A stretch of DNA of 53,688 bases from Treponema sp. (GTDB lineage: Bacteria; Spirochaetota; Spirochaetia; Treponematales; Breznakiellaceae): NCBI GenBank assembly GCA_031265435.1, contig JAISCR010000103.1:1-53688 (forward strand), in the 5' to 3' direction. The translations under genes were made by a program, and so were the position numbers. The notes under the pieces were generated by a model that was given only the letters and a program-made list of their open reading frames with translations, ran no database searches and was not told the DNA's origin. Position 1 is the stretch's first letter; every line of letters begins with the position of its first letter. Below, piece by piece: positions 8,584 to 16,576 of this stretch.

Positions 8584-9411
8584 TCAGTCTCCTTTTATGC
8601 CGGCAAAAAGCCTGGTCAGCCGGGGCGCCAGTTCATATTCGGCAATATCTCCTGCCAAAACCGCGTCTTTCGCCTCATAGGCGGCCAGCAATTCCCGCAA
8701 AGCGGTATTGAATTCTTCCACATACTCAGGCAGGGTCTTGTCTTCCACCCTGCGGGATACCAAATCGTATCCTTCCACCCTGAGAATCGCATAGATCCGC
8801 ATGATTTTTTCCGCCGCCGCGCTGAAGATCTGAATCGTTTCCGTTGCCTGCCTGTCCTTTCCGGTCTGGAAATCCAAAGGCAGATCCTCAAGCCTCTTTT
8901 CCAGTTCTTCTACCGGCTTCCCGATCTTCTCAAGCTCCGCCCGGGGATCTTCCAATTCCCGAAGCCTTTCCTCCACAATGAGTTTAAGCTCCGAAGGACT
9001 GTAACCCTGCCCTGAAAAAGCAAAAGAAGCCCATGCGTGAATTTCCGGAATCTCTTCCGAAAGAAAACGGGAAGAGGGGCTCTCGATCCATTCGGCGGCA
9101 AAGCGGCCGCGATCCTGAAAATCCGATTCTTCAAAGTCGCACAGATCCTGAATCAGGGCCGCCAGGGCATCTGCCGCCAGTTCTGCCCAGGAACTGGTAA
9201 GAATATCCATGTCTTCAATATCCCCCAGATCCCTGTCAAATACATCCTCCAGGGAGGCTGCCTTAACCAATTCTCCATTGATTTTTATTCCGCTCAAACG
9301 GTGACCCGAATTGCGGAGCCAGTTTTCGAGCCCGGAGAGGACTTCTCCGGCGGTTTTTTCCTGTTCAAGGGTAATGCCGCCTGTTTCGCCATTTATGCTA
9401 ATTTCCATCAT
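8584..9411 (-). CDS. Unknown helical protein downstream of fliD
   Basis: A 275-residue protein when started at MMEISINGETGG (ATG 9411, 1 nt after the fliD stop). The frame can be extended to 9537 but that part lies inside fliD and looks non-native. The first 75 residues look like a small beta domain (ISING...IKINGELV). The rest is helical and charged, with coiled-coil-like stretches (about 160-215, RLRELEDPRAELEKIGKPV). No catalytic motif is seen. Tight linkage between the filament cap gene and pilZ suggests a flagellar accessory or chaperone role, which is inference only. Confidence 0.75.
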   Translation of the reverse strand: MMEISINGETGGITLEQEKTAGEVLSGLENWLRNSGHRLSGIKINGELVKAASLEDVFDRDLGDIEDMDILTSSWAELAADALAALIQDLCDFEESDFQDRGRFAAEWIESPSSRFLSEEIPEIHAWASFAFSGQGYSPSELKLIVEERLRELEDPRAELEKIGKPVEELEKRLEDLPLDFQTGKDRQATETIQIFSAAAEKIMRIYAILRVEGYDLVSRRVEDKTLPEYVEEFNTALRELLAAYEAKDAVLAGDIAEYELAPRLTRLFAGIKGD

Positions 9412-9412
9412 G

Positions 9413-11398
9413 TTACCTGTTGCCGGAACTATTCTGCCGGCTGAATTGATCCAGAGAATTTTGCATCCTCTCCATCCGTGTATAGGCTCCTTCCATTTGA
9501 CCGTACTGGATCTTGAGGGCTGTTTCCTTGGCGGCAAGCTGCCGTTCCATGGTATCTATCCGGCGCTGATCCTGGCTTATCCGGGAATCTATGGTACCTG
9601 TCTTCAGGGCGATAAAACCACCGGTTTCCACATAGGGCTTGGTAAGCTGATCCAGGGAATAAGCCAGCCCTGAATCTATAATGAGATCCCCATCGGTATC
9701 GGAGCCGAATAACTGCTGAATGACCGGAAGCTGGGTTTCCAATGCGTGATCGAAAACCTTTTCATCTATTTCAAGGTAACCCCGCAGCCTGGAAGGATCG
9801 TAACTGCCCCCCGCACCGGAACGCCGTACATCGGTACTGATTCCAATCTGGACCAGCATAATCAGATCCTGATCGGCAGAAGCGGGGTAGGGGACTGAGG
9901 CAGACCGCTGGAGGTTGCCTTTGAACTGGGTCAGGGTAGAATCTCCGGAAAAAACTCCCTGCCTCTTGCTCAATTCATCCTGTTCCTCTTTGGAAAGGTA
10001 GGAAAGTTCCTGAATAATCTTGTCGTCCCGGCGGGTAAGTACATTAACTTCGGCCATAAGACGGTTATAGTTCCCCACAAGGCTGATGATCGATTCCTTT
10101 ACTCCTTCGCGGTCAGGAGTAACGCCCAGTGTAACGGGACGATCCGAAACACCACGGGCGGTAACCGTAACCCCGGGGATAAGATCGCCGATATCGTTCG
10201 AAGGCCGCCGGATTTCGATGCCTTCCATGGTGATTATGGCATCCTGAGCGGTCGAAATCGCATTTCTCGGCTTGACACCGCCGGGGGCATCGGGATCGAA
10301 AACCGTAATATTGCGGATCGACATGTCCCGGTGAGTATTCCGGTTGTTTATTTCGATTGAGGCGATAGTTCCAGAGCCCGCAATATCGGAAAGCCTCCAC
10401 TGACTGGAGGTAAAGCCCTGGGAATCGTGTGTCTCGGGCAGCATAACACTGCTTCCGTCGGTAAATTTCAGGGAGATCATATTAAAATCATCTACCCGTT
10501 TTGGAGGTTCCGGAGGAGTCCAGACCGGCAGGGGAGCCGAAGAAGATTCATTTTCGATGGTGATACCGCCGTAGGTAAGGGAACCGGACGAAGGAATCGA
10601 GGGCCCCGGAGGAGGCTGGGGAATTTCAAGAGTTTCCTGGGAGTGGATCTCCGTGGCGGTTTCAAAACGGAGAGCCAGATTTCCCGCAGACTGCAAAACC
10701 GGGTTCAGGCGGATAGATGCGGTGTTTCCTGCCTTGACGGAAAGAGTTCCGCCTTCAAGGTTAATATCCCGGCGGGAATCGTGTACCTGTTCGATTATCC
10801 CCGCCTCTATGGCAAGCCTCTCCGCTGCCCCGCCGAAGCCGAGCCGTTTGTTATCTCCGCTGACTTTTGACTCAATAAGGAGAGATTTTGTTCCCGGTTC
10901 CACGCTGATAAGGCTTGCGCCGACAAGATCCCGGCCCCGGCGATTGAGGGCATCGACAAATTCCTTTACCGTACTTCCCCGGAAATTGAAGACAACCTTC
11001 TCTTCCCCGATGGTAAATTCATAATCTCCTTTTTCAACCTTAAAATCGTTGGAGAGGGGAACGGAAAGAAAACGATCCGCCTGGGCAACCTGTTTTACGG
11101 TAAACCGGTATTCCTGTTCCTTTGCCTCCCTGGTTGCCAGACCGCCGATTACACTTTCATCCGAGGAAGAAGCCACTTTGTCATTAAAGGGGTTTTGAAA
11201 GGAGAAGAGAATTCTGGCGCTTTCCCTGAGGGAACCGATATACCTTCCCAGATCCTGCCAGTACGTTTTCTGGGTCTGAAGGTTTTCAACGTTTTTCTCA
11301 ACACGCTGCTGAGGAACCCGTTCAACCTTCATCAGGTCTTCGATGAGTTTATCTGTACCAAACCGGCTTTTAACCCCCGGTACGTATATATCGGACAT
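9413..11398 (-). CDS. fliD: Flagellar filament cap protein FliD (HAP2)
   Basis: A 661-residue protein with the FliD N terminus (IYVPGVKSRFGTDKLIEDLM, residues 3-22) and QKTYWQDLGRYIGSLRESAR. The central domain has VTVTARGVSDRPVTLGVTPD and VGNYNRLMAEVN. The C terminus ends in coiled coil (DSRISQDQRRIDTMERQLAA...). FliD caps the growing filament and folds incoming flagellin. At 661 residues it is much longer than E. coli FliD (468); a proline-rich insert (PQPPPGPSIPSSGSLTYGG) lies near 250-270. It lies 19 nt downstream of flaG on the same strand. Confidence 0.95.
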   Translation of the reverse strand: MSDIYVPGVKSRFGTDKLIEDLMKVERVPQQRVEKNVENLQTQKTYWQDLGRYIGSLRESARILFSFQNPFNDKVASSSDESVIGGLATREAKEQEYRFTVKQVAQADRFLSVPLSNDFKVEKGDYEFTIGEEKVVFNFRGSTVKEFVDALNRRGRDLVGASLISVEPGTKSLLIESKVSGDNKRLGFGGAAERLAIEAGIIEQVHDSRRDINLEGGTLSVKAGNTASIRLNPVLQSAGNLALRFETATEIHSQETLEIPQPPPGPSIPSSGSLTYGGITIENESSSAPLPVWTPPEPPKRVDDFNMISLKFTDGSSVMLPETHDSQGFTSSQWRLSDIAGSGTIASIEINNRNTHRDMSIRNITVFDPDAPGGVKPRNAISTAQDAIITMEGIEIRRPSNDIGDLIPGVTVTARGVSDRPVTLGVTPDREGVKESIISLVGNYNRLMAEVNVLTRRDDKIIQELSYLSKEEQDELSKRQGVFSGDSTLTQFKGNLQRSASVPYPASADQDLIMLVQIGISTDVRRSGAGGSYDPSRLRGYLEIDEKVFDHALETQLPVIQQLFGSDTDGDLIIDSGLAYSLDQLTKPYVETGGFIALKTGTIDSRISQDQRRIDTMERQLAAKETALKIQYGQMEGAYTRMERMQNSLDQFSRQNSSGNR

Positions 11399-11417
11399 AT
11401 CCCCTCATCATGTGCCC

Positions 11418-11801
11418 CTAAACCATTTCGTCAAACAGAAAACCTATCGTTTCTTTGAGTGCGCTGTGCAGCCGTTTCAATTCTTCCGGGGGCAGTTCCT
11501 TGATTACCTTATCGGTTTCTTTATCAATCACCTTGACGGTAATCTCTTTGGAACGATGATCCACCACAAACTGCAGGCGCTTGTTGAAAGCGGAACTAAC
11601 CCGTTCGAGTTCCGCCGCCGCTTCGCTTAATTCGCGGGCAACAATTTCCCCCGGCTCTTTTTCACCGGGAAGATCTATTTCTGCCAATTGTAAGATTGCG
11701 GCCTTTGTCTGGGCTGCATGAAACCGGGACGGAGTTGCCGCCTCATCGATCAAATGCGGAACCGGGTTTATCCTGTTTCCCGCCGAAGCCATAACTACCA
11801 T
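11418..11801 (-). CDS. flaG: FlaG-family flagellar protein
   Basis: A 127-residue protein whose C-terminal half is a FlaG domain: NKRLQFVVDHRSKEITVKVI, DKETDKVIKELPPEE, then a helix ending IGFLFDEMV. FlaG proteins affect filament length or export in other bacteria and are usually beside fliD, as here. I start it at ATG 11801, preceded by GGAGG (11808-11812) with a 6-nt gap. A longer frame from 11840 has poor Shine-Dalgarno spacing. The flagellin terminator at 11878 lies upstream, so flaG-fliD needs its own promoter or readthrough; none is obvious in 11802-11877. Confidence 0.88.
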   Translation of the reverse strand: MVVMASAGNRINPVPHLIDEAATPSRFHAAQTKAAILQLAEIDLPGEKEPGEIVARELSEAAAELERVSSAFNKRLQFVVDHRSKEITVKVIDKETDKVIKELPPEELKRLHSALKETIGFLFDEMV

Positions 11802-11877
11802 GGTAAACCTCCGTGTCTGCCGTCCAAAAGGGCGGCCCATAGTATTGCTTTCTTCCCCCTCCCCGGGAACGTAATTT

Positions 11878-11914
11878 CAAAAAAAAGAACGGAGAAGGGC
11901 GCGAACTCCTCCGT
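11878..11914 (-). terminator. Rho-independent terminator of the first flaB gene
   Basis: On the minus strand ACGGAGGAG (11906-11914) pairs with CTTCTCCGT (11889-11897), 9 bp including one G-U, around an 8-nt loop. It is followed by TCTTTTTTTT. It lies 59 nt past the flaB stop at 11973 and separates the flagellin transcript from flaG-fliD. Confidence 0.88.
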
Positions 11915-11972
11915 CCTCTGTATTAAAAGACGACGTCCAGATGTCTCTCAATACAACAATACATCTGCTACA

Positions 11973-12827
11973 TTAGCCCAAAAGCTGAAGTACCGACTGG
12001 GTTCTGACATTGGCCTGAGCCAGCATCGCGTTCCCGGCCTGGTTCAGGATGGAATCCTTTGTAAAGTTTACCATCTCTGAGGCCATATCCGTATCCCTAA
12101 TCCGGGATTCGGAAGCCTGCATGTTTTCGGCCGCGATGGCTACTCCTTGAGCCGCCATTTCAAACCGGTTCTGGTATGCGCCGAGGTCGGCCCGCTGTTT
12201 GGAAACCTGCCGTAAGGCGGAATCCACGGAACCGATAGCCGCGTTAGCCTCTTCCGGGGTTGTAATGGACACTATGCCAAGTTCACCCTGTTGAGTCTGC
12301 AGGCCGAGTGCCCCTGCCGTCATAGTTCCAATATAGACCCTTTCATTCTGATCCATATTGGCGCCTACCTGAAGCTGCATTACCCGGTTAACCGCGGAAT
12401 TCATGGCAAAAGACCCGGTCAGCAGATTCATGCCGTTAAACTGGGCATGGCTGGCAATCCGGTTGACTTCGTCAACCAGCTGGGAAACTTCTACCTGAAT
12501 CTGCATCCGGTCTTCATCGGTATAAATACCGTTGGCAGACTGCACCGAAAGCTCCCGAAGGCGATGAAGGATATCCTGAGTCTCCTGAAGATAACCTTCA
12601 GTAGTCTGGATAAACGACACGCCATTCTGAATATTCCTTTCGGCCTGGTTAAGACCCCGGATCTGGCTCCGCATTTTTTCGGAGACCGCAAGCCCGGAAG
12701 CATCGTCCCCTGCGCGGTTAATCCGCTCGCCGGAAGAGAGCTTTTCGATGCTCTTTGAAACATCCGCCTGAGTAATACCAAGATTTCTGTTGGCATACAG
12801 GGCGCTCATGTTGTGGTTAATAATCAT
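11973..12827 (-). CDS. flaB: Core flagellin FlaB (copy 1)
   Basis: A 284-residue flagellin with both conserved ends: N-terminal [58 protein letters not shown], and C-terminal [20 protein letters not shown], ending [13 protein letters not shown]. The short middle (about 140-190) lacks the variable D2/D3 domains of enterobacterial flagellins, as usual for periplasmic filaments of spirochaetes. It shares most of its length with the flaB at 13148. The paralogue number (FlaB1/2/3) cannot be set by reading alone. AAGGAGG at 12833-12839 is the ribosome-binding site. See the leader entry for CsrA-type hairpins. Confidence 0.95.
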   Translation of the reverse strand: MIINHNMSALYANRNLGITQADVSKSIEKLSSGERINRAGDDASGLAVSEKMRSQIRGLNQAERNIQNGVSFIQTTEGYLQETQDILHRLRELSVQSANGIYTDEDRMQIQVEVSQLVDEVNRIASHAQFNGMNLLTGSFAMNSAVNRVMQLQVGANMDQNERVYIGTMTAGALGLQTQQGELGIVSITTPEEANAAIGSVDSALRQVSKQRADLGAYQNRFEMAAQGVAIAAENMQASESRIRDTDMASEMVNFTKDSILNQAGNAMLAQANVRTQSVLQLLG

Positions 12828-12832
12828 AACAC

Positions 12833-12869
12833 CCTCCTTGAGTTGATTTGCTCAAGCCATCCATGGCCT
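12833..12869 (-). promoter_or_regulatory. flaB copy 1 leader: GGA-loop hairpin and partly sequestered Shine-Dalgarno
   Basis: On the minus strand AGGCCA-TGGA-TGGCTT (12854-12869) folds as a 6-bp stem (one G-U) with GGA in the loop, the form CsrA prefers. A second stem CTTGAG/CTCAAG (12851-12856 with 12837-12842) reaches into the Shine-Dalgarno AAGGAGG (12833-12839), which itself contains GGA. The two stems share bases 12854-12856, so they exclude each other. This resembles the two-site arrangement known for B. subtilis hag. Function is inferred from csrA/fliW being nearby. Confidence 0.5.
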
Positions 12870-12939
12870 GAACCGCACCGTACGGATAACAGGGGAGGGG
12901 TACACCTTCGCGCCAGTATACCCCGCCTGTTTATTCGGC

Positions 12940-12973
12940 GCGAAGTGTTTACCGGAAAGGGTAAACACTTCGC
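12940..12973. repeat. 14-bp perfect inverted repeat between the flagellin genes
   Basis: GCGAAGTGTTTACC (12940-12953) and its exact reverse complement (12960-12973) surround a 6-nt loop. There is no T-run after it on the minus strand, so it is not a standard terminator. It lies about 110 bp upstream of the flaB copy 1 start, directly before GCCGAATAA, which resembles a sigma-28 -10. It could be an operator or a leader RNA stem. Confidence 0.6.
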
Positions 12974-12989
12974 AACGCCGTACTGCAAG

Positions 12990-13018
12990 CAATAAAAAGC
13001 CGCTTTAGCTTTTTATTG
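12990..13018 (-). terminator. Terminator-like hairpin downstream of flaB copy 2
   Basis: CAATAAAAAGC (12990-13000) and GCTTTTTATTG (13008-13018) form a perfect 11-bp stem with a 7-nt loop; the arms supply A- and T-runs in both directions. It lies 130 bp past the stop of the flaB gene at 13148 and probably ends or attenuates that transcript. Between it and the stop a weaker hairpin (GCCGT/ACGGC near 13060-13075) is also visible. Confidence 0.55.
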
Positions 13019-13147
13019 TTCAACAGAGGGTTATTGTCAAAAAACACCGCATGCACAAGCCGTCTGAACGGCATTGTACTACAATTTCCCTTTGAATACG
13101 GGGAAGCCCGAAGAATTCCCCATATTCCCAATCCACATAATACTACT

Positions 13148-14008
13148 TTACTGGAGAAGTTGCAAGACCGAAGTGCTCCTCTGGTTAGCCTGGGCCAGCA
13201 TAGCCGTTCCGGACTGACTGAGGATCTGATCCCGTGTATAGCTGACCATCTGGTTAGCCATATTTGTATCACGGATCCGGGATTCGGAAGCCTGCAGGTT
13301 TTCGGAGCCGATATCGAGTCCCCTGACTGCGTGTTCGAGCCGGTTCTGATATGCGCCGAGGTCGGCCCGCTGCTTGTTGATGATCCTGAGGGCCGAATCC
13401 AGTGTTCCGATGGTGCGGTTGGCATCTTCGGGGGTTTCCAGGGTGACGAAACTGTCGTCTCCCACATTACGGATACCGAGACCCTTGGTTGTCATGGTTC
13501 CGATAAAGACCTGTTCCCGCTGATCCATATTGGCGCCGATATGGAACCACATGGATGCGGTAATGGTATTGCTCCCCGTTTGCTGGGCAAAGCGGCCGGT
13601 AAGCATGTTCATGCCGTTGAACTGGGCATGACTGGCAATCCGGTCAACTTCGTCAATCAACTGGGAAACTTCTACCTGGATGTACATCCGGTCTTCTTCG
13701 GTGTAGACGCCGTTAGCCGCCTGAACTGCCAATTCCCGCATGCGCTGGATGATGTCCTGGGTTTCCTGGAGATACCCTTCACTTACCTGGATGAACGAGA
13801 TACCGTTCTGGGCATTGGTGGAAGCCTGATTCAAACCGCGAATCTGGCTCCGCATCTTTTCGGAAACCGCAAGGCCGGAAGCGTCGTCCCCGGCGCGGTT
13901 GATCCGCAGCCCGGAAGAGAGCTTTTCCATGTTTTTGGTCAGTTCGTTCTGGGTGACCTTGAGAGACCTGTCCGCAAACATGGCGGAGAGGTTGTGGTTG
14001 ATGATCAT
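13148..14008 (-). CDS. flaB: Core flagellin FlaB (copy 2)
   Basis: A 286-residue flagellin with N-terminal [36 protein letters not shown] and [19 protein letters not shown], and C-terminal [20 protein letters not shown], ending [13 protein letters not shown]. It differs from copy 1 mainly in the middle (about 140-195; [20 protein letters not shown]), where it carries a short insertion. Two or three FlaB proteins usually share the spirochaete filament core. ATG 14008 follows AAGGAGG (14014-14020). It has a clear sigma-28 promoter about 110 bp upstream. Confidence 0.95.
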   Translation of the reverse strand: MIINHNLSAMFADRSLKVTQNELTKNMEKLSSGLRINRAGDDASGLAVSEKMRSQIRGLNQASTNAQNGISFIQVSEGYLQETQDIIQRMRELAVQAANGVYTEEDRMYIQVEVSQLIDEVDRIASHAQFNGMNMLTGRFAQQTGSNTITASMWFHIGANMDQREQVFIGTMTTKGLGIRNVGDDSFVTLETPEDANRTIGTLDSALRIINKQRADLGAYQNRLEHAVRGLDIGSENLQASESRIRDTNMANQMVSYTRDQILSQSGTAMLAQANQRSTSVLQLLQ

Positions 14009-14013
14009 ATCAT

Positions 14014-14101
14014 CCTCCTTGAAAATAGTCCAAAAGCATCCTTGCTTCTGGTGTAAACCCCTTCCCGAACCAGGAATCCGCGGAATTTTCCATGTCCGGA
14101 A
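14014..14101 (-). promoter_or_regulatory. flaB copy 2 leader with GGA motifs in hairpin loops (candidate CsrA sites)
   Basis: The minus-strand leader between promoter and ATG holds about eight GGA triplets. Two sit in hairpin loops: AAGCA-AGGA-TGCTT (14034-14047, perfect 5-bp stem) and TTCC-GGACAT-GGAA (14088-14101). The Shine-Dalgarno AAGGAGGA (14013-14020) supplies more. CsrA dimers bridge such sites, blocking ribosome entry. Direct binding is inferred; the motif arrangement is seen. Confidence 0.6.
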
Positions 14102-14119
14102 TAGGGTTTACCATTTAAT

Positions 14120-14147
14120 TTTTCGGCATATCGAAACGAGGACTTTA
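14120..14147 (-). promoter_or_regulatory. sigma-28 (FliA-type) promoter of flaB copy 2
   Basis: On the minus strand TAAAGTCC (-35, beginning at 14147) is followed after 12 nt by GCCGAAAA (-10, 14120-14127). The FliA consensus is TAAAGTTT-N11-GCCGATAA; 6 of 8 and 7 of 8 positions match. The predicted leader of about 105 nt contains the hairpins at 14034 and 14088. No fliA gene is in the window. Confidence 0.75.
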
Positions 14148-14192
14148 GAGTTTTTTTCAAAAAAACGAATTTTTATAGATATTTTCCCAGGC

Positions 14193-15284
14193 CTACAGGG
14201 TTTTTGCGATGCTCAGCATGGTTTCTACGGTTTCAGGGGCCACATCGGCCTGAATGATATGGGCCGGAGCCATCAGGTAGCCGCCGTTTTTCCCCAGAAT
14301 CGCGGCACGGCTGCGCATCTCTTTTTCTATTTCAGCCGCGTTACCCTTGGGCAATAGCTGCTGTTGATCGATGCCTCCGAAAAAGGATATACGTCCGCCG
14401 TATTTTGCCGCAAGCTCGGCAGGATCGGAACCGGGAACATTCGGCTGGACGGGATTATAGATATTGATTCCCATTTCTATAAAATCATCCAGCAGGGGAG
14501 CCACGGCGCCGTCGCTGTGCATGATGATGAGAATTTCCGGATTTATAGCCCGCAGTTTCCCGATGACCCGTTCGTGCCGGGGTCTGAACATCTCCCGCCA
14601 CATATCCGGGGAAATGAGAGTTGAAACCTGGCTGCCCAGATCCTCTCCCAGCCAGATGGCGTCCGCCCCGGCGCGGACCAGTTGTTCCGCGATACCTGTG
14701 GTAAAATACTCAACCTTGTCATTTATTGTTTCAATCCATTCCTCTCCGCTTGCCATATCGATCATGTATTTTTCAAGGCCTGTCAGGTGCCAGGCAAGTT
14801 CAAAGAGGGAAAGTTCGCAGTCGCCGATTATAAAGTAGTCTTTCCCAAAACGGTCTATGTCCCGTTTGGCCTTTTCCATACGTCCGGGGGCATAGGGGTC
14901 GGGAAAGGGAAAGGCCTCCGCGTCTGCCGCGGATTCCACCGTTTCCAGGGGGCACTTGACCACTTCCACATAGAGGGAAGTCGGCTTCATGTGCATACCG
15001 AATTCATTGGTGGTAATATCGTCCTTTACGGCTTGAGGCGTAAAATCCCCGGCGGTTTGTCCCCCTACCACTACACAATCGCTGCCCAGGGCGGTTCGGA
15101 TATCGTTAGCCGAAATACGGTAGCTGAGATCCTCATAATACGAAATGGTGTAGTCGCTTTCCATTCCAAGTTTTTTGGCAAAATGTTCAATCAGGCTTCT
15201 GCAGAGATCAAACTGAAAGGGGGGCCGATCCGGTTTTCCCGCCCCTTTTCCGAAGGCGGATAATACTCTTTCTCTCGAATTCAT
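14193..15284 (-). CDS. Uroporphyrinogen decarboxylase (URO-D) family protein, not HemE
   Basis: A 363-residue TIM-barrel protein of the URO-D superfamily. Visible features are MNSRERVLSAFGKGAGKPDR at the start, IWLGEDLGSQVSTLISPDMW, IIMHSDGAVAPLLDDFIEMG and GINIYNPVQPNVPG. The NPVQP and HSDG blocks are typical of the methyltransferase-like branch (MtaA/CmuA relatives) found beside sugar gene clusters in gut bacteria. The true substrate is unknown. It lies 155 bp downstream of the ABC binding-protein gene, past a terminator, so it may be partly or separately expressed. GAGAGG precedes ATG 15284 by 9 nt. Confidence 0.8.
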   Translation of the reverse strand: MNSRERVLSAFGKGAGKPDRPPFQFDLCRSLIEHFAKKLGMESDYTISYYEDLSYRISANDIRTALGSDCVVVGGQTAGDFTPQAVKDDITTNEFGMHMKPTSLYVEVVKCPLETVESAADAEAFPFPDPYAPGRMEKAKRDIDRFGKDYFIIGDCELSLFELAWHLTGLEKYMIDMASGEEWIETINDKVEYFTTGIAEQLVRAGADAIWLGEDLGSQVSTLISPDMWREMFRPRHERVIGKLRAINPEILIIMHSDGAVAPLLDDFIEMGINIYNPVQPNVPGSDPAELAAKYGGRISFFGGIDQQQLLPKGNAAEIEKEMRSRAAILGKNGGYLMAPAHIIQADVAPETVETMLSIAKTL

Positions 15285-15348
15285 GGGGTATAACCTCTCA
15301 CTCAGGCTCTCAGGCCGCAGGGCCGGATGGATTTTTCCTTAACTTTTC

Positions 15349-15380
15349 TGAAAAAAACGCCCGGAGCGCGGGGCCCCGGA
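15349..15380 (-). terminator. Terminator after the sugar-binding protein gene
   Basis: On the minus strand a GC-rich hairpin (CCGGGG ... CTCCGG within 15361-15379) is followed by GGCG and seven T residues (15351-15357). It lies about 60 nt past the stop at 15439 and before the URO-D gene. Confidence 0.6.
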
Positions 15381-15438
15381 CATTCCGCATCAGGCTTGTC
15401 CGGAAATTTCGGTTTCTGAACAAGCCCGCTGTCGTTTT

Positions 15439-16515
15439 TTAATAATTGAACAGATCCACGTTGTTCGTGTCAAACACCAGCGCCGGGCCGAGGATTACTT
15501 CCTTGTTGCTGATGTTCCGGGAGTTGAGCCGTCCGGCGGTGAAAGAGCCGGAAGAGCTGGTGATGGTTCCCTTGGCAAGCTGATAGCCGGCCTGGATGGA
15601 AAGGTATCCCAGATCCATGCAGTTCCAGAGAACCCCCGCATCCAGAGGATTGGCCGAATTTTTGATATACGACTTGATTGCATTGGGGGTTGCAAGACCG
15701 GTGAGAAAGATCTTGGTGGGATCCGGTTTTACCGAGGCCGCTTCGTACTGGGAACCCAGGGCAGGACAAGCCATGGATGTAAGGCCTATTGCCGCCTGAA
15801 TCTGATCGGGGTTGGGTCCCATGCGTCCGATAAGGGTGCCGCTCTGGGCCTGGGTGGTGGTTTCATCCGGGCCGGGGTAGTACACATCGGTGTCTTCGTT
15901 CTTTATGGAGATCCAGTTGTAGTCCGGGGTGGTCAAAAGCTGCTTGATTACCCCAAGCCAGGCCTGCTGGTTGGCATCGGTTTTTGCCGAAGACACAACG
16001 CCCAAATTGACAGGTTTACCGGGGCCGTAGCCTTTGAGTTTCAGGTTGTCCGCAGTACCCTTCATGATGCCTTCCGCAACACCTTCCGAAGCCACCTGAT
16101 TGATGAAGAGATCACGGGCATCCGGGCGGGCGTCGGCATCAAAGGTCAGTACCTTGATACCGCGCTGCTGGGCCTTCTGGAGTGTAGGCGCAATGGCGTT
16201 GGGGTCGTTGGGTGAAACAAGAATGACATTTACCCGCTGGGCAATCCAGCCTTCCAGAATGTCCACCTGCTTCTGATTGGTTGCCTGATCCTGGGGCGGA
16301 CCATCGTAGAGGAAGTCAACCACCTTTTCGGATCTGTTGAGTTCATTCACCGCTTCCTCGGCGCCTATCTTGACGGCGTCGAAGTAGTTTTCACCCTTGA
16401 ATTTCGGCATCATGGCGATTTTCAGGGTTCCCGACGAGTCTCCCCTGGCCCCGGCAAAAGCCAGAGTCGCGGAGAGAGCGAACAGTACTAATACTGCTGC
16501 CAAAATCTTTTTCAT
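15439..16515 (-). CDS. Periplasmic sugar-binding protein of a rhamnose-type ABC importer
   Basis: A 358-residue type I periplasmic binding protein with an N-terminal signal (MKKILAAVLVLFALSATLAF, then AGA). Blocks include KIAMMPKFKGENYFDAVKIG, ILVSPNDPNAIAPTLQKAQQ, GIKVLTFDADA, and late LDAGVLWNCMDLGYLSIQAG. These match the RhaS/LsrB-like group. The presence of RhaM in the same operon favours L-rhamnose. I start at ATG 16515, where AGGAGG precedes by 6 nt, rather than 16533. It is probably anchored or free in the periplasm; the signal has no clear lipobox. It is fifth in the unit beginning at 20361. Confidence 0.9.
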   Translation of the reverse strand: MKKILAAVLVLFALSATLAFAGARGDSSGTLKIAMMPKFKGENYFDAVKIGAEEAVNELNRSEKVVDFLYDGPPQDQATNQKQVDILEGWIAQRVNVILVSPNDPNAIAPTLQKAQQRGIKVLTFDADARPDARDLFINQVASEGVAEGIMKGTADNLKLKGYGPGKPVNLGVVSSAKTDANQQAWLGVIKQLLTTPDYNWISIKNEDTDVYYPGPDETTTQAQSGTLIGRMGPNPDQIQAAIGLTSMACPALGSQYEAASVKPDPTKIFLTGLATPNAIKSYIKNSANPLDAGVLWNCMDLGYLSIQAGYQLAKGTITSSSGSFTAGRLNSRNISNKEVILGPALVFDTNNVDLFNY

Positions 16516-16576
16516 AAAAAGCCTCCTGGTCAAATTTATTTAACGGCGGTAAACTACCGCCGAAAAACATACATTA

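Noticed and set aside
11802-11840. Upstream start for flaG at ATG 11840
   Set aside because: Shine-Dalgarno spacing is too long and the extra residues (MGRPFGRQTRR) are not conserved-looking; ATG 11801 has GGAGG at 6 nt.
13016-14056. A 346-codon open frame antisense to flaB copy 2
   Set aside because: It mirrors the codon bias of the flagellin gene, has no ribosome-binding site and no protein-like features. The sense frame is a clear flagellin.
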